Below, in pieces: positions 11,807-22,339 of a stretch of DNA of 64,000 nt. The notes under the pieces are model-generated. The model did no database searches and was not told where the DNA came from. It saw only the letters and a list, made by a program, of their open reading frames with translations. The stretch covers positions 14,892,887 to 14,956,886 of the forward strand of contig NC_064034.1 of NCBI RefSeq assembly GCF_932526225.1, written 5' to 3'. Position 1 is the stretch's first letter; the number at the start of each line of letters is the position of its first letter. Origin of the DNA: Nematostella vectensis (Eukaryota > Cnidaria > Anthozoa > Actiniaria > Edwardsiidae). Made by a program: the position numbers and the translations under genes.

Positions 11807-12156
11807 GCGCCGAGGAGGTGAGGAAGTACGAGAAGCGATACGAGACCGCTTTAGCCAGCCGGACTACAGATGCCCTGGCAGACAGCTTCCTGAAGCTTAC
11901 GACAAAGCTAGTAGGCATGACGCTGCCGATAGACAGTGTGATCGATCTTCACAGTGACCTCGTGTCCGACTACATCATCAACAACGAGCTCCGCACATTG
12001 TGCGGAAACCTGTCTCTACGATGCGGTCGTTTGATGGCTTTAGCCGTCGGGGCGTTACACGTAGCACGTTATGTGAGCACCAACGGCATTAGTATGCACG
12101 AAATAGCAGTCGCGGACTCACCAAATGGCGAGTCTGCCATGACGACTTTAGAGTAG
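11803..12156 (+). CDS. Small Polinton-associated ORF, 117 aa, unknown function
   Basis: This intact ORF starts at the ATG that overlaps the end of the capsid-like gene (ATGA overlap), which is typical of compact element genomes. The N-terminal half is charged (EEVRKYEKRYETA) and the middle is helical with conserved-looking LSLRCGRLMALAVGALHVARYV. There is no signal peptide or catalytic motif. Its position right after the capsid-like gene suggests a structural or assembly partner (inference). Confidence 0.55.
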   Translation: MSAEEVRKYEKRYETALASRTTDALADSFLKLTTKLVGMTLPIDSVIDLHSDLVSDYIINNELRTLCGNLSLRCGRLMALAVGALHVARYVSTNGISMHEIAVADSPNGESAMTTLE

Positions 12157-12164
12157 ACGCTCAT

Positions 12165-12668
12165 TTGAAAGCTTGCCACTTTTTCAGCAACCAAATAGTT
12201 GCATCACAAATGGAAGAACCTCAAGGAAGTATTAGTGCTCAGCATCTCACGGAATCTGACGAACAAGCTGCGGAACAAACTGCTCATGAACCTGCACGTG
12301 AGAAAGTGGAGAGAATCACGAGCCCAGAACCACCCGCCACCCGACCTAAACACCCTGGAAGAGTCGAAGCTGGAAGGCGCTTGGCAGAGTGGAACCGACT
12401 TAACAGAGAGAAGAAAAAAGCTGTGCAGCACGTTGAGTCGCCGGTCGCTAGCGAGTCGCAGGGCCGCGGTAGATTATGTAGCTTTGGTGACATTGCTAAC
12501 CAAAGCCTCGAGTTGTGGCGCGCAGACAGCGAGTGCGTTAAGAAATTCGCCCATGTTGTTCTCCGAGGGCCTACCGACCTCAGAAAGACCGCCACGGCAC
12601 TACCCGAGCAAACGGCAACCGCCTGTTGGAGACTGATACACCTGTTGCAATACATTGCCGACACATAA
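12165..12668 (+). CDS. Basic Polinton-associated ORF, C-terminus lost at the LINE junction
   Basis: It begins 8 bases after the preceding stop; the first credible Met may be the MEEPQG one near 12,210. The recognisable part is HPGRVEAGRRLAEWNRLNREKKK, a short basic helix that I associate with small accessory proteins of these elements. After about 12,440 the composition changes and the protein probably runs into LINE sequence, ending at 12,668. Function is unknown. Confidence 0.4.
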   Translation: MKACHFFSNQIVASQMEEPQGSISAQHLTESDEQAAEQTAHEPAREKVERITSPEPPATRPKHPGRVEAGRRLAEWNRLNREKKKAVQHVESPVASESQGRGRLCSFGDIANQSLELWRADSECVKKFAHVVLRGPTDLRKTATALPEQTATACWRLIHLLQYIADT

Positions 12669-14030
12669 TGGCGGCGAAGCGCATGTCCGCAAAGAACTCG
12701 ATGCGTTCCTTCGTCCTCTATACTACGCCAGAGGTGGCTTCCAGGGAGTGACCGCTCTGCATGCCAAACTTCCCAAGGGCTCAGCCTCCATAGACCTAGT
12801 GCGCAAATGGGAGGTGCAAGTGGAGTTCGACATTGGAAAGTCGGAAATGCTAAACCAGCACTTTCGGGAAAATTTCTCCGATGAAGATACTGACTCGGTA
12901 CCATTACTCAAGCGCAGATTCCCCCAGATTCCAAGCATTGCCGTCACAGAGGAGGGAGTTCGCAAGTTACTTGCAGGTCTCAAGTCATCAAAAGCAGCTG
13001 GTCTGATGGTTTCCATCCACGCGTGCTAAAGGAGTGTGCACCGGTGATATCGCCAATATTAAAACAGATCTTCCAGAAGTCCCTGGACGCCGGCAACCTG
13101 CCCCGGGAGTGGCGCATTGCGAACATATGCCCTATACACAAGGAAGGCGACCGATCTCTTGCCTCCAAACATCGCCTAATTTCTCTTACTAGCGTTATTT
13201 GCAAGATACTAGAACACATTGTGTGCTCGCACATAAATCGACACCTAGAAGCTCACCAGATCTTATCTGACTGCTAGCATGCCTTCAAGAAAAAGCGCAG
13301 TTGTGTGACACAACTGTGTTTTAGCATAAACGACTGGGCCTCAGCCTTGGACCGTGGCTTACAAACCGACGCCTTTGTGTTAGACTTTGCGAAAGCTTTT
13401 GACAGCGTCCCCCACGAACGGCTCGAGTCCAAACTATACAGCTATGGAATCGGCGGCCAAACATTGAAATGGATTGATGCCTTTTTGTGTGAGCGGTACC
13501 AGCGTGTTTGTGTCAATGGGGGAAAGTCAAGCTGGACGCGGGTTACATCAGGTGTGCCCCAAGGTACTGTCTTTGGCCCAGTCCTGTTTAACCTGTTTAT
13601 AAGTGACATACAAGAATCTGTGCAGTCCACGCTTTGTTAAGGCAGACTTCTTCTCCTTCGAACCCGGCACAATGACGCGCCTCCTTTCCAAACTGGGTTG
13701 GCAGCCACTCGAAGACCGCAGGCGCACCTAAACAGTGGCCTAAATAATGCCTCTATCCTGTCACTCGAAGATCTGAGGAAACCGTCTCGCGCCTTGTCCC
13801 GCACTCAACACTCTGAATTCTATACTATTCCTAACGCTACAACTGACATATATAAATATAGTTTTTTCCCCGTGCACTGAGACTGTGGAACAACCTACCA
13901 CAGTCTGTAATTGTAATGATAGGCTGCCCAGAGGCCTTCCACGCTGGGCTTTAGACTCGGCACTGCGCTGCGCACTGACATATTGTACAATAGGTTGCGC
14001 ATTTTTTTAAGTAAAGTGAAGTGAAGTGGG
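12450..14030 (+). mobile_element. LINE (CR1/jockey-like) inserted in the Polinton, internally deleted
   Basis: The open pieces run 12655-13029, 13023-13277, 13305-13640 and on to about 13,940. They contain the pre-RT linker (KSEMLNQHFRENFSDEDT), RT blocks ([68 protein letters not shown]) and a C-terminal tail near 13,850 (IYKYSFFPV, then RLWNNLPQS in a shifted frame). A one-base loss near 13,000 and a stop at 13,275 break it. The segment that should carry the catalytic FADD is deleted just after 13,640. The 3' end near 14,015-14,030 has the repeated AAGTGAAGTG tail common in LINEs. The 5' boundary at about 12,450 is uncertain. Confidence 0.75.
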
Positions 14031-14800
14031 TAAGCTCGCAGCCCGTCGGAGACTACACACAGACACACCCTCCTCCGACTACCTACGCCCATTTCTCGGA
14101 GCAGATACCAAACCGTATCCACCAGTCGGACCTACTATTCTTGCCAACCGACCGCGGGTACAAGTATGCCCTAACCCTTGTTGACGTTGCTTCACGATGT
14201 AAAGCCGCCCACCCACTGAGAACCAAGAAAGCGACCGTTGTCTCCCGCGAACTCGCTGACATCTATGCGGAGGGACCTCTCAAATGGCCTAAAGTCCTCA
14301 TGGTTGATGACGGCACGGAGTTCAAGGGTGCTACCACAAAGCTCCTAACAGACCCCGGGGTGGAAATCCGACGGGCTGAGCCAGGGCACCACAGGAGCCA
14401 AGCCTTCGCCGAGTCTTTCCATCGCTGGCTGGCACAGCGCCTATTTCGTGCGCAGTACTCGAAAGAGCTTGCATCCGGCGAAACAAACCGCGACTAGGGT
14501 ACTGCTTTGCCAGTCGTGATCTCGGACATAAACGCAACGAAGACTCGCATGATTGGCTTTGCGCCTAAAGACGCCATAAAGCTGAGGCGCGTGACTCTTA
14601 AAGCCGAAAAGCACCTCCCGTAGAGGTCACCGTAAACGAGGAGGACCTCCAAGACAAGGGCCGACGGCGAGCAACGAACCCGTGGTAGACAAGCAATGCA
14701 TACCCAATACTAAAAGGGTTATGGAGCCCGGAGAGCCAGTGTTGTATTACACGGCGTACTCTAAGCACGGCTTCACGCGTTCACAGTTGCGTGTTGCGTG
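14031..14800 (+). pseudogene. Polinton integrase (DDE, retroviral-type core)
   Basis: The main open part is within 14021-14497. It shows the rve core: QSDLLFLPTDRGYKYALTLV with the first Asp, VLMVDDGTEFKGATTKLL with the second Asp, and QAFAESFHRWLAQRLFR with the terminal Glu. After a stop at 14,495 the C-terminal part continues in broken frames (VVISDINATKTRMIGFAPKDA near 14,510, then RRRATNP and VLYYTAYSKHGF-like pieces to about 14,790). The GYKYAL and KWPK blocks are what I know from Polinton integrases rather than from LTR retrotransposons. The N-terminal zinc-binding region was lost at the LINE junction. Confidence 0.75.
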
Positions 14801-14801
14801 A

Positions 14802-15152
14802 TCAACGCTTGTGCCTTCTATTGCAGCTAAGGCACGTGAGTCTGACATTCCACTTGTTGTTACCCTGACTGTCGTCTAGCCGGTCGATACTGAAGCATTG
14901 GGGATGGCTCTTGGTGTATCCCTGAAGCAGAAGCTGAGTGCCACAAACCGTGCACTTCTTTTCCGCGTCTTCAATCATGCCGATTACGTGGTCTACCGTT
15001 AGAACGTGGTGCGATCCCGTGTACTTTGTGCGACCCTTTTTCCTGTCGTCTATAGCGTATCGCCTTATCCGTGCTTCGATGAGATCTTCGCTGGGCGTCG
15101 CTCCCCCGGTACGTCCGGGAGCCCAAGGAAAAGAAGACATATCGCAGGACAA
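14802..15152 (-). CDS. HNH-type endonuclease-like protein, 116 aa
   Basis: The frame is uninterrupted. A CTVC pair near residue 69, then CFSIDRLDDSQG and RLTCLSCNRRHKR at the end, give two Cys pairs and an Asp/Asn-rich core. This matches the zinc-stabilised HNH folds found in selfish and viral elements. The first conserved His is replaced or displaced: the core reads FSIDR where many HNH enzymes have an xxxHxxx strand, so activity is uncertain. It is the only open gene on the minus strand of the element, next to the integrase. The function (DNA cleavage) is inferred from family. Confidence 0.6.
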   Translation of the reverse strand: MSCDMSSFPWAPGRTGGATPSEDLIEARIRRYAIDDRKKGRTKYTGSHHVLTVDHVIGMIEDAEKKCTVCGTQLLLQGYTKSHPQCFSIDRLDDSQGNNKWNVRLTCLSCNRRHKR

Positions 15153-15305
15153 AACAACGAGCTTAAGCCAAATACGGTTTCCGTGTCAACCCTAGCAACT
15201 AGTGCAAAGAGCGAGACTAGCGGAAACACAGGGAAAGCAGAGAAGAGCTCGAAAAATGGGCGCGAAAACATCGCACGCCGCGTCTGACGTTTTTGTTGCT
15301 TTCAG

Positions 15306-15998
15306 TTGCACGCTACTGTGAGTTGTTTGAAGTTTAAAGACATGGACGTAAATCAGCGCGCACAATTTGCTAAGGACAAAGGCCTGTGCATTCGTTGTCT
15401 TACCTCGAGCGAGCATATAGCGCGCAAGTGTGACAAAACAGGCAGTTGTGGCATAGACGGATGTGCCAAGCGACACCACCCCTCGATTCTCGGTGCGGAT
15501 CGCGTGTTCGTTGGAGCCTCGTCAGCAAACTGCTGTCACGACCAAGTACTCTTGCAGATAGTTCCTGTCAGTGTAGCTCGCTCCGATGGAGAACATGAAG
15601 TTACTTTTGCGCTGCTTGACGCTGGAAGTCAGACCTCCCTGATTCTCGAGAGTCAGGCGGATAAGCTAGGACTAGACGGCGAAGCATCTGAACTGAACAT
15701 CGGCACCGTTAACTCAACACAGACCCAGCATTGTAAGAAAGTATCTTTCATGGTTCACGATAAGAACGGGGAGCAAACGACAGCCGTGACCGAAGCCTAT
15801 ACCATCAAGAGGCTGAACCCGGGAGTAACCCGGGAAGCCATTCAGGGGTGGCCTTATCTCAGCGGACTGGACATCCCAGAAGTCGATTCGCGAGACGTAA
15901 CCATGTTATTAGGAGCGAATGTGATAGATGCAATCTGGCTGCGTGAAGTGCGAAGAGGTGCGCGACGTCCTTTGGCTGGACCCTTACCGGTACCGTAA
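15306..15998 (+). pseudogene. BEL Gag C-terminus and aspartic protease region
   Basis: The open piece carries the Cys/His knuckles CIRCLTSSEHIARKC and CGIDGCAKRHHPSIL, then the protease block VTFALLDAGSQTSLI, where the usual DTGS is DAGS, and a later TMLLGANVIDAIW. In the BEL family this region cuts the polyprotein. The Asp is retained but the Thr is changed. The frame ends at 15,996, well before RT. Confidence 0.7.
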
Positions 15999-16192
15999 AG
16001 GGTTTCGTCCCACCCGAGCGTCTTGATGTACCAAGACGAATTGCTTCACCGTGAAGTTCAAAATTGGTGCCGACTCATTTGGAACCAAGTTCGAGCATGA
16101 AACAAGACAAGAAAGCCGTAGAGATCCTTGAGAAGACAGTTAAGCGAAGAGGCGACAGGTACGAGGTCGGCCTGTTGTAGAAGGCCGAGAGC

Positions 16193-17530
16193 GTGATCCT
16201 TCCTAGCAGTCGCGAGATGGCGGAGGAACGCTTGAAATCGACCGAGCGAATACTCAAGCGTGATAAATCAGTCGCCGCTAAGTATTGTCAGGTCATTGAA
16301 GACTACGTACAGAAGGGGTACGCTCGTAAACTGACGGATAAAGAGGCTAACGTAGCAGAACCAAGAGAGTGGATCCTCCCGACCCATCCGGTTTTGAACC
16401 CCAACAAGCCCGGAAAGGTACGAATGATGATGGACGCTGCTGCAAAGAGTAAGGGAGTCTCGCTAAACGACAATCTACTGATCGGACCGGATCTTCTGAA
16501 CAGTTTAGTTGGTGTTCTGCTTCGGTTTTGAGAGCATCCTGTAGCCATCGCGGCTGATATTGAGGCTATGTTTATGCAGTGTCGTGTCTTTCCCACTGAC
16601 CAGCCACCGCTCAGGTTCCTCTGGCGCGATCTGGAAGATGGAAGGCGTCCAGATGTCTACCAGATGGTGTCGATGATATTCGGGGCAGCATCTTCCCCCT
16701 GTACCGCTAACTACGTACTACGCAAGGCTGCGGATGACCACCGTGAGGACCCGGCATTTTCCAAGGACACCCTTGAAGCGGTCCACACTAACTTCTACAT
16801 GGATGATTTTCTAAAGTATCTTCCTAGCGAAGCCAAAGCCGTACAAGTTCATCTCGAGAGGGTTTTGACGCAGATACCCACTGATGAGAAAGCAAGCCCG
16901 CGTCTGAACTTGGACCTTGACGAGCTACCGGTGGAACGCACGCTAGGCTTAAAATGGAACACTGAAACGGACGGGTTTCAGTTCTCGGTCTCGATGCGCG
17001 AAAGTAGTTCTACAAAGCGAGTCGTTCTGAGCCAAACCGCGACAGTGTTTGCCCCCTGGGAGTGCTAGCTCCTTTCCTCCTCACTGCGAAATGCCTCATC
17101 CAGGCTTTATGGCAAAAAAAAACGCGACTGGGACGAGCCCTTGGATGAGGAAGACTTCAAGACTCGGGAGCAGTGGCAGTGCGACCTGATCAGCCTCACC
17201 AAATTCGATATTCCACGATGCATTCATCCAAAAGCACCATCCGGGATCGTCGCCGAGCTACACGTCTTTGAAGACGCTTCGGAGAAGGCGTTTGGCGAGG
17301 TTCGTCTCACCCGACAGCGGAATCCATGTGTCGTTCCTCATGTCACGAAATAGAGTTGCCCCTTTGCGGCAGATAAGTATCCCGCGACTAGAACTGCATG
17401 CCGCTGTGTTGTCGTCTCGTCTAGCGGAGACCGTGAAGAAGGAGACGACGCTCAACATCGTCAACACCACGTTTTGGAGTGACTACAGTACATTGCAAAT
17501 GAGAGCCAAAGATTTCATACCTTCGTAGCT
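16193..17530 (+). pseudogene. BEL reverse transcriptase and RNase H-like fragment
   Basis: The pieces are 16193-16531, 16568-17068 and about 17,070-17,530 in different frames. Visible blocks are REWILPTHPVLNPNKPGKVRM, then NFYMDDFLKYL with the catalytic YMDD at 16,795-16,806, then an Asp-starting region VFEDASEKAFGE near 17,265 and RISIPRLELHAAVLSSRLA in a shifted frame. Stops at 16,529 and 17,066 and a run of eight A near 17,117 break the chain. Confidence 0.75.
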
Positions 17531-18089
17531 AACCGTGTCGCCGAGATCCAAGATTCCTCTGAACCAAGCCAGTTTCGTCATGTCCCAGGGCGGCTTAACC
17601 CTGCAGATGACTGCACCAGAGGACTGAGTGCCTCAGAACTAAATGCAGACTCCCGCTGGATTAACGTACCGGCGTTCCTGTCACAGACCGAGGATCACTG
17701 GCCTCAAGAGCCACCCGCAACAATTCTGACGGATGATGATGCGGAGGTAAAGGCCAGCTGGGTGGGACATGTTTCGTGTGACAAGTCCTGCTTTCCCGAC
17801 GCTGAGAGGTTCTCGTCTTGGACTTTTTATCGTCGTGTTATAGCGTGGATGTATCGCTTTATTCACAACGCGCAGCTCAACGAGTCAAGTCAACGTTGAC
17901 AGTTGCAGAGCTAGAGAATGCTGACGATATCGCTGTTAGACAATCACAGATGGAGTCGTTCGAAGAAGATGTGCTTTACTTAAAGCGGACAAGCCTCTGC
18001 CGCAGCGTAGTAGATTAGCAGCACCTCGACCATTCCTTGATGAAAACGGAGCTCACCGCGTAGGAGGTCGTCTCAGCAAGGCGAACGTC

Positions 18090-19209
18090 AATGAAGATGT
18101 CAAGCATCCGCTAATCCTGGACCCGAATAATTCAGTGACTCGGTTAATCGTATTACATTACCATCGTAAACTTTGCTGTGCGAGTGTTGACCACGTCCGA
18201 AACGAGCTGCGACAGCGCTACTGAATCCTAAAAGGGCTAGCTGCCGTCCGCAAAAGTGTCCTACGAGTGCGTACTTTGTCGGCTGAGACAAGCACGAGCT
18301 CAACTCCTCGTCATGGCAGACCTACCCAGTTGTCGCGTAGCCTCCGAGCAGCCACCGTTCACACATACAGGTGTGGATTATTTGGGGCCCATGTTAGTTC
18401 GGCGCGGAAGGAGCAATGAGAAGAGATATGGCATGCTTTTCACATGTATGACCACGCGCGCTGTTCATCTCTAGATCGCGCATTCTCTAGAAGCTGATGC
18501 TTACATTATGGCCATCCAAAGAATGATGGCTAGACGAGGGAAACCGGCTCATATGTACTCTGACAACGGAACCAATTTTGTTGGAGCTGAGAAGGAGCTT
18601 CGAGATGCTCTTGTAGAATGAAACATGAATCACATCGCTGATGAAATGTCACAAGGTGGAGTACAGTGGCATTTTAACCCGCCAGCCTCCCCTTACTTCG
18701 GAGGTGCATTGCAGCGCTTGGTGCAGTCTGCTAAGCGCGTGCTGAAGGTCATCGCTGGAGAGCAGCTAGTAACCGATGAGACGCTCCTGGCGTTCATGGA
18801 AGAAGTCGAATCGCTGATGAACAGTCGTCCCCTGACTCACCTAGGTGGGGATTACCGTGATGAAGAAACTTTGACCCCTAATCACTTTCTGCTTAGGCGC
18901 GCAAGCCCGAATCTTCCTCCTGGAATTGTTACAGATCGAGATCTTTTGGCACTTTTGGAGAAGATAGCTACGTGAGTACCTTTCGTCCCTTACGGAGAGG
19001 CGGAAGTGAAACAGGGAAGTCAAGGACATCCAAGCAGAGGACGTGGTCCTGGTCATCGATGAGAACACAGCCCGTGGGCGCTGGCCTATTGGTCGAGTAG
19101 TCCGTACCCTTCCTGGACGGGACGGGGGAGTGCGAGCCGCGGAGGTGGCCACCAAGAGTGGTGCGTATGTGCGTCAGGTGACAAAGCTGTGCGTGTTGGA
19201 GCGAGCATA
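18090..19209 (+). pseudogene. BEL integrase and C-terminal DUF5641-like tail
   Basis: A broken His-His region lies near 18,160 (HYHRKLC) and a CVLCRLRQA block at 18,270. The core has the first Asp in FTHTGVDYLGPM and the second in [16 protein letters not shown]. The block after PYFGG, where the catalytic Glu normally sits in a WERL context, reads ALQRLVQSAKR, so the Glu is replaced by Gln. The tail from about 18,960 to 19,209 (ENTARGRWPIGRVVRTLPG) matches the DUF5641 C-terminal domain of BEL proteins after a frame change. Stops at 18,474 and 18,619 also interrupt it. Confidence 0.75.
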
Positions 19210-19258
19210 AAGATGTATGTGTCCCCCGCCCTACCTGGCGTCGCACACGGGGGGAGGA

Positions 19259-19629
19259 TGTTACGGACTGACTCGCGGACTCCCTGTGCGGAGGGGGTCA
19301 CGTGACTGCCGAGCCGCCATGAGTTTCACTTCGACGAAGACCAGCGAAGTGATTGGGGCGGCTAGGTAAGTACTGTTGTTTATCGGCGTTTTATGATGCT
19401 GTTTATACGTTTTAGATTACTGTTCAAGCATAGACTATATCGGATTGTCTATCTATGTTGTTTTTTAACACTTGTTATCGCCGAGTGAAGAAATTACATG
19501 CCGGATTTTATGGATACCATTTTGAACTTATATCGTATGGCATTGCTATTTGTTATTATTATTTTTAGCGTCATGTAAATAAATACCGAGCCACCGAGTC
19601 GTACCGTCGTTGTTTGATTTCGCGGCAAC
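19259..19629 (+). repeat. BEL 3' LTR
   Basis: It begins TGTTACGG directly after the purine tract GGGGGGAGGA and ends GCGGCAACA, giving TG...CA ends and about 371 bp. The 5' LTR is not in the window, so the boundaries rest on the terminal dinucleotides and the polypurine tract. Confidence 0.65.
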
Positions 19630-19763
19630 ATAGGGTTTTGTGATGTATTGAAGAATAAGTGCGAAAGTTGTGCTTCGAACTGGTGTAAGTCGGCCGAAGT
19701 TTTCTTTTAAAGGATCCTAAGCAACCTTTTGGGCTTCCTGTGGTTTGCTGTATTTTCATCGGA

Positions 19764-19800
19764 TGGCGGCCATTTTCGGTGCCATCGAAAATGGCCGCCA
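19764..19800. repeat. Perfect 15-bp hairpin containing a YY1-like motif
   Basis: TGGCGGCCATTTTCG at 19,764-19,778 pairs exactly with CGAAAATGGCCGCCA at 19,786-19,800 across a 7-nt spacer. The arm contains GGCGGCCATTTT, which resembles the YY1 core. Confidence 0.7.
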
Positions 19801-19809
19801 ATGAAACGT

Positions 19810-20890
19810 TCCAATGACGTCTATATAACGCTCCAAATGACTCCCATCTCACGTTACGTTACTAAACATTCATTTTGGACACTCCTTAATGATTGCTTCA
19901 TCTGTTTTTGGCAATATTTTCTGGAAGTTTTCTGGGAACAAGTGCTTTTTAATGATAATTTTCTTAGAGTGAGGAAACATTCAAGATAAAGTTCACCCCT
20001 CCAAAAAATATCACCAAACATCGCGCTACAAATCTCTATGAAATCACGAGAAGGAGTAAAATGGAATATCGCCGACATGGAAGGGCAATATGACTGTGAG
20101 TTTACAAAGGATAACACAAAAGGTTAACCAGGAAACCGATGAGAACTGTTAGAGGATCGAGTGATCGCAAGCGTCGTGGAGGTAAAAAGGTTGTAATCTT
20201 CTCGCCTCTTAAAATAAGGAAACGCTCGAATACTACGCTGAACTATGTGCCGATTTTCCTTTGAAATGTATTTAGGATTTTTTACAAAGAATAGAATAGA
20301 AGCATAATCAACGCAATTGTTCCCTCAAACAAACATGTAACAAATATGATATTATAAGTAATAAATCAAGATGATATCTAATAAATAACAATAAAGGATT
20401 GGAAAACAAATATTGTCTTATTAGTTGTTAAATCAAGCCCTCAAATGTTATGTTTGGTCTCAAAGGCTGTCCCTTAAAAAAAGTTTTGCGTTATTCTTGT
20501 CAACTCTTGTTTTGGTTTTCCATTTTTTTCTCAAAAGCCTAAAACATCACACTGCAAAATGACCTAATGCCCCTTTTTTCCTCTGTTTAAAATAGCATGA
20601 GAGAAAAATAGCTTTGCAGACATGTTTCCCCCAAAATACTCAAGGTATTAAAGTAAATATAACTCTTGGTTGGATAATAAGTAATTTTTCCTGGCCTGTA
20701 GGTTGGCCTGACAACAGATTTTTATTTATCTTGGCTTAGAATAAGCTTACAATGGCGAAGTTTTTTTAATACAGTGCCCAAGCTTGTACTTTCTTTACTC
20801 ATAAAGACTATATATATAAACTCATATAATGCGTGAGTGCAGGCGTGCATATAACAGTGCTCAATACATAGGTGTAGAGCGGGATATATT
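19810..20890. other. AT-rich interval, no gene seen
   Basis: No exon-like sequence was recognised between the BEL end and the 20.9-kb hairpin. Confidence 0.35.
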
Positions 20891-20892
20891 TA

Positions 20893-21038
20893 GGTTTGTA
20901 GGAAAAAAACACGCGAACTACCGTTTTATCTCTACAAGCCTGTTTCGTGGTTGCCCACGAAACTCCTGATGAGTGGGCAACCACGAAACAGGCTTGTAGA
21001 GATGAAACGGTAGTTCGAGTGTTTTTTTCCTACAAACC
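20893..21038. repeat. Long hairpin with 66-bp arms
   Basis: The arms 20,893-20,958 and 20,973-21,038 match at 64 of 66 positions by eye, with a 14-nt spacer GAAACTCCTGATGA. The arm includes CTACAAGCCTGTTTCGTGG and TTGCCCAC. Short TATATA runs flank it on the right. It looks like a young fold-back repeat; similar sequences are common in anthozoan genomes (from memory). Confidence 0.8.
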
Positions 21039-21039
21039 A

Positions 21040-22335
21040 AAATATAAACTCATATATATATATATATAAACTCATAAAGACTATATATATATATAAACTC
21101 TCTGAAAGTTTCTTTATTATTGACCATCTAAAAGAAAATACTTTTATTTTATTTTCGTATTACAAACAAGCAAACAGTCGTCCATGTTATAATGAAGTAT
21201 ATATATATATCGTGTTTATTTACATCGCTTAAGTCACAACAAGAACCGTTTTGGCAAAGATACACAAGGGAAACTCAAAACAATTTTCTCACAAATGAAG
21301 TGTATTTTTTAGCGGGAACAATTTGTGTTTCCACAATTTGTTTACCCTACCGTCCTCTTTCTTTCGTTATTTTAGAAATAACGGCCTTGAACCGATTGTG
21401 AACATAGACGTCGCTGTTCGTTGATCGCGCTGTACCGTAATAACATAGCTTCCATAACTCTGTATCAGTCCTGAGAAAGTACAGTGTACAGAAAAAGAGC
21501 TCATTTACAACCTATGTCGTCTGCTCAATAACTCCCCAAACAAACAACACGGTTTCAAAATGCTATGAAGGCACAGAAAGAATGTTTGATTTTTTTATAG
21601 AACTTTCATCAATATAATTTCTTGGAATGTATCCTGAAACGCGAAAGAAAAATGTCGTGCGCTCGTGGCGTCATTCCTTTGCACCTTATTAAAATGCCTG
21701 TACAAATTTGCATATACATATTCCTGTACTTTACATATTTTTTTAGTGCACCATTTTTTTTTTTGTGAATTTTTTTTTGTGAATAACTTGTATTGTCAGA
21801 GATTCACTTAATAAATATGAGATTTCAGAAAATAAGTCTTACAAGATCTAAACTGATGTACTTTTTATAGCAGAGCCAGCGCGGCCGCAGGCCGCGCGCG
21901 GAGCTCCATAGGTATAGAAATATGGTATAGCTTAAGCTATGCGACTTGGTTTTGTGGTCATCGCGCGGGTATCCTGTGGTGTGACAATCCATCCATCCAG
22001 TCAATCGTGCAAATCCCAGGCCCCCTCGGTCTTACTTTTTACGTATTTTTATTTTTTACCGCCATCAAAGTTCGTATGTTCACAGCAAAAAAGGCAGATT
22101 GAAAATAGTATTTAATGAGAAAATATGCGGATTCAAATGGGCTGAAATCTTTGAGGAACCGTTTTGTCTGAAGTATGAGCCGATAGTAAAATCTACCCGA
22201 GTGTTCGTGAATCCCGTCCGTTGCAGCAGCAAAAAGAGGACTACTTAGAGGCTCTACACTACCATTCTAATAACATTCCTTCACGTCTATATCTATGGAG
22301 ATCTATAAGGAGATCCTGAGAAGAAAGGGCCTTGG
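21040..22335. other. AT-rich interval with TATATA microsatellites
   Basis: TA-rich runs lie at 21,052-21,070, 21,083-21,095 and 21,199-21,210. A GC-rich patch at 21,880-21,905 reads GCGCGGCCGCAGGCCGCGCGC (a short palindrome). No exon was recognised. Confidence 0.4.
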
Positions 22336-22339
22336 CACT

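Larger units (their letters stand above)
9430..15165. mobile_element. Decayed Polinton-like (Maverick-type) element, interrupted by a LINE
   Basis: This GC-rich block stands out from its AT-rich surroundings. On the plus strand it carries a conserved structural-type protein, a probable major capsid protein, two small ORFs and a Polinton-type integrase, and on the minus strand an HNH nuclease. A LINE splits it between about 12.45 and 14.03 kb. Every large frame has stops or shifts. Protein-primed DNA polymerase, packaging ATPase and maturation protease were not seen, so much of the element is missing. I could not identify its terminal inverted repeats. The class is assigned from the integrase and the gene set; the boundaries are approximate. 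Confidence 0.65.
15230..19629 (+). mobile_element. 5'-truncated BEL/Pao LTR retrotransposon with 3' LTR
   Basis: The order Gag zinc-knuckle region, A17-type protease, RT, RNase H-like region, integrase and DUF5641-type tail on the plus strand, then polypurine tract and LTR, is the BEL/Pao plan. No 5' LTR was found upstream; the copy joins the Polinton remnant near 15,170-15,290. All domains are broken by stops or shifts. GC content is higher than in the surrounding host DNA. Confidence 0.8.

Noticed and set aside
12204-12904. Long minus-strand frames across the Polinton/LINE junction
   Set aside because: No known motif, and they run antisense to recognisable plus-strand proteins.
21880-21905. 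GC-rich palindrome as a CpG-island promoter
   Set aside because: It is only about 25 bp long, with no adjacent exon or initiator.
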